From assembly GCF_017573545.1 (NCBI RefSeq), contig NZ_JAGEOK010000009.1, forward strand, positions 248,001 through 312,000: a DNA stretch of 64,000 nucleotides, read 5' to 3'. Source of the DNA: Actinomadura nitritigenes (GTDB taxonomy: Bacteria; Actinomycetota; Actinomycetes; Streptosporangiales; Streptosporangiaceae). Shown here piece by piece: positions 62,073-64,000 of the stretch (positions are counted from its first letter, which is position 1; every line of letters begins with the position of its first letter). The notes beneath the pieces were generated by a model. It saw nothing but the letters and a program-made list of their open reading frames with translations, was not told the DNA's origin and did no database searches. The position numbers and the translations under genes are program-made.

Positions 62073-62893
62073 GCGACCCGCCACGCGACGCCGGGGACGA
62101 GGTCGGCCAGCGACCTCAGCACCGCCGGGGCGACGAGGCCGCTGGTCGCCGGGTTGCCGGGGTCGGGGAGGTTCGCGAGCTCGAAGCGGTACTCGCCCAG
62201 CGGCCCGGTGAACTCGACGACGTGCCTGGTCAGCCGGGTGTCCGGGGCCGCGACGAGGCGGACGCGCACGGCCGCGCGGTCGCCGGCGGCCAGGGCCAGC
62301 GTCGCCGCCACGTTGGCGTTGCGGGGGAAGCGCGCCGCGGCCTCGCGGGCGTCCCCGTCGAAGACGGTCACGGGGTCGTCCCCCGGGCGCAGCGACCGCA
62401 GCCGTTCCGCCGTCGGCTCGTCCATCCAGGGCTGGACCAGCGAGGCGGGCGCCTTGGACGAGGTGAGCCGGACGCTCGCCAGCGGTCCGGCGAGCGCCGC
62501 CGCGCGGACGACGTCGAGGCCGCCCAGCGCGCCCGGGCAGATCAGGAGCCGGCCGGGGCGCGCGCCGGCGGGCCGGGTGAGCTCGCGGAAGAACGCCTCG
62601 TCGGCCAGCGCGCCGGCGGACACCGCGAGCAGGTCGCGTCCGGCCGCGAGCACCGCCGGCCCGTGCTCGCGCAGCGCCCGCTGGCCCGCGGCCTCCACCA
62701 CCACGTCGGCGGACGCGAGCAGCTCCGGCAGGTCGCGCACGGCCGCCGGGGGCGCGGTGCGCCCGCGCGTGAGGACGCCGCCGAGCACCGCTCCGGGGAC
62801 CACGCCCCGGCGCAGCGCCTCCGCCACGTTCGACCCGATCGCGCCGTGCCCGAGGAGGCCCACGCGCAACACGGCACCGTGCCCTGCCGCCAC
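62069..62893 (-). CDS. Aspartate dehydrogenase-like protein (DUF108/NadX family)
   Basis: 274 residues from GTG 62893. N-terminal NAD motif GHGAIG (15-20) and the aspartate-dehydrogenase C-terminal domain (GALGGLDVVRAA, FPRNANVAATLAL, then NPATSGLVAPAVL). Homologues of this group occur both in NAD synthesis (NadX) and in catabolic clusters with aldehyde dehydrogenases and NMT1-type importers, as here. It heads an operon with the hydrolase and cupin, each pair overlapping. Confidence 0.85.
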   Translation of the reverse strand: MAAGHGAVLRVGLLGHGAIGSNVAEALRRGVVPGAVLGGVLTRGRTAPPAAVRDLPELLASADVVVEAAGQRALREHGPAVLAAGRDLLAVSAGALADEAFFRELTRPAGARPGRLLICPGALGGLDVVRAAALAGPLASVRLTSSKAPASLVQPWMDEPTAERLRSLRPGDDPVTVFDGDAREAAARFPRNANVAATLALAAGDRAAVRVRLVAAPDTRLTRHVVEFTGPLGEYRFELANLPDPGNPATSGLVAPAVLRSLADLVPGVAWRVA

Positions 62894-62900
62894 ACCCGCT

Positions 62901-62944
62901 CCAAATACCTTGAGCCGAAAATACTTGGACTAAAGATATCTTGG
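62901..62944. promoter_or_regulatory. Triple MarR-type operator upstream of the aspartate-dehydrogenase-like operon
   Basis: Three tandem copies: CCAAATACCTTGAG (62901-62914), CGAAAATACTTGGA (62916-62929) and TAAAGATATCTTGG (62931-62944), the last containing the AAGATATCTT palindrome at 62933-62942. They resemble the palindrome next to marR. Confidence 0.68.
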
Positions 62945-62979
62945 AGCAAAGTGATCGCGCAAGCGGCCCGCCCCGGCCC

Positions 62980-64000
62980 TCAGGCGCGGACCGGGAAGGT
63001 GCCGCGGAAGACGCCGTGCGGGTCGCGGGCCTCCTTGACGCGGCGCAGCCGGGCCAGGGCCTCCGGGGCGAACGCGTCGGCGGCGGTCTCGGCGGGGTTG
63101 AGGAAGGTGAACGGCTTGCGGCCGCTCACCGGCACGGCTTCGGCGAGCGCGCGCTGCCGCGCCGTGATCGCCTCGGCGGTGCGCGGGTCGGACGGGACGC
63201 CGAACATGTAGAGGGCGTACGGCTCGGTGAGCGCACCGTGCGGCGAGTCCGACGGCCGGGCGAGCGCGCCGCCCAGATGCCGGACCTGGACGCTCAGCAG
63301 CGGCGCGATCGGGTCGGCGAGCAGGTTCTTCGCCGCCGCGTCGTCCAGGCGGGTCAGCAGTTCGGCGCGCGAGGAGCCCGCGCCGGGGTCGGTCGGCTCG
63401 GCGGTGATGGCGCCGAGCTCGTCGGCCGCCATCGTCCGCCTGCCGTCGGAGAGCGGGCGGGGGAGGCGGTCGAGGGGGGCCAGCAGGTCGCGCGCCTCCG
63501 CCTCGCCGCCCAGGTACGTGGCGTCGACGGCGACCAGGGGATCGGAGCCGGGGAAGTGCAGCAGGTCCAGCCACAGGGTCAGCTCGCCGGGCGCGCCGGC
63601 GGTGATCCGCCGGAAGGCGTCCAGCACCGCGGCGGCGTGCTCGGCCGCCCACAGCATCCGGCCCCCGAACAGGCGCGGCGCCGGGTGCAGCGCCAGTTCG
63701 AGGCCCGTGACGACCGCGAAGTCGCCGCCCGCGCCGCGCAGGGCCCAGAACAGGTCGGGGTCGCCGTCCGCGGTGACGTGCCGGGTGCGGCCGTCGGCGT
63801 CGACGACGTCCAGGGCGGTGACGCCGTCGGCGACCCAGCCGTGCGCGCGCCCGAACCAGCTCAGGCCGCCGCCGAGGGCGACGCCGGCGACGCTGACGAC
63901 GGGGGAGCTGCCGGGCAGGCCGGTCAGCCCGTGCGGGGCGGCGGCGGCCTGCAGCCGGCCGGACCGCACGCCCGCCCCGACGCGTGCGCGGCGGGCCGCG
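62980..64000 (-). CDS. BBE-type FAD-linked oxidase (N-terminus beyond window)
   Basis: 340 codons are visible; the start lies beyond base 64000. The FAD PCMH fold is clear (ARVGAGVRSGRLQAAAAPHG, GGGLSWFGRAHGWVADGVTALDVVDADG, WALRGAGGDFAVVTGLEL), and the C-terminal BBE segment reads LARLRRVKEARDPHGVFRGTFPV. These berberine-bridge-type oxidases oxidise sugars, alcohols or alkaloid-like molecules with O2. The stop lies 87 bp upstream of the aspartate-dehydrogenase-like gene. Confidence 0.88.
   Translation of the reverse strand, partial: AARRARVGAGVRSGRLQAAAAPHGLTGLPGSSPVVSVAGVALGGGLSWFGRAHGWVADGVTALDVVDADGRTRHVTADGDPDLFWALRGAGGDFAVVTGLELALHPAPRLFGGRMLWAAEHAAAVLDAFRRITAGAPGELTLWLDLLHFPGSDPLVAVDATYLGGEAEARDLLAPLDRLPRPLSDGRRTMAADELGAITAEPTDPGAGSSRAELLTRLDDAAAKNLLADPIAPLLSVQVRHLGGALARPSDSPHGALTEPYALYMFGVPSDPRTAEAITARQRALAEAVPVSGRKPFTFLNPAETAADAFAPEALARLRRVKEARDPHGVFRGTFPVRA

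Overview
The window is GC-rich actinomycete chromosome. Coding strands show strong G/C third positions and many GTG or TTG starts. Several families are typical of the group: a conservon, a DUF574 methyltransferase, MmyB-type XRE regulators, tandem GntR winged helices and an ECF-type sigma factor. Together they suggest a filamentous actinomycete, plausibly Actinomadura or another member of the Streptosporangiales; that placement is inference. No rRNA, tRNA, CRISPR array, insertion sequence or prophage was seen. Most of the window looks like an accessory chromosome arm rich in redox enzymes and their local regulators, with a few core genes (argG, panB) embedded.

Layout. 1-6.7 kb (minus strand): the N-terminal part of an MrpA-like antiporter subunit, an MFS drug exporter, and a translationally coupled EamA permease / PucR regulator / MpaB-family oxygenase operon. 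6.8-11.3 kb: a TetR-centred locus with a Tat-exported FAD oxidoreductase, TetR, a Baeyer-Villiger-type monooxygenase and a TatA paralogue. The same palindrome lies upstream of both oxidoreductase units. 11.4-13.6 kb: a small membrane protein, then a divergent EamA/LysR pair. 13.8-18.1 kb: a conservon (soluble histidine-kinase-like protein, roadblock protein, DUF742, GTPase) followed by a StyA-like flavin monooxygenase. 18.2-22.7 kb: argG behind an apparent ArgR-controlled leaderless promoter, a ChaB-like protein, panB, a DUF574 methyltransferase and an unknown. 22.8-28.1 kb: a protein of about 1,430 residues made almost wholly of TPR repeats and ending in two membrane helices, divergent from a TVP38 membrane protein. 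28.1-30.4 kb: two SDRs and an XRE regulator.

30.5-36.3 kb: a PAP2-like membrane protein, then an apparent regulon marked by two KstR-like palindromes (NTF2-like protein, DUF1254/DUF1214-like protein, SDR, sulfotransferase) closed by a strong terminator, then a TerB-like protein. 36.3-42.8 kb: small regulators and small enzymes (NTF2-like, XRE, split tandem GntR, RibD-like reductase, VOC protein, TetR, DUF3237 protein, membrane protein). 42.9-48.8 kb: a NarL-type two-component system, a sigma factor fused through a membrane helix to an extracytoplasmic CAP domain, a free CAP-domain paralogue and a secreted unknown. 48.9-52.9 kb: SDR, epoxide-hydrolase-like protein, HD-domain protein and alpha/beta hydrolase.

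53-64 kb looks like one catabolic island: cytochrome P450, aldehyde dehydrogenase, MarR regulator, an NMT1-type ABC importer with a zinc alcohol/formaldehyde-type dehydrogenase, a convergent operon of aspartate-dehydrogenase-like protein, alpha/beta hydrolase and cupin, and a truncated BBE-type flavin oxidase at the edge. An AAGATATCTT-like element recurs in front of the ALDH gene, between marR and the importer, and in front of the aspartate-dehydrogenase operon. This suggests one MarR controls import and oxidation of an unidentified small substrate. The most unusual items are the sigma-CAP fusion, the giant TPR protein, the MarR and KstR-like motif sets, and the in-frame stop separating two GntR winged helices.
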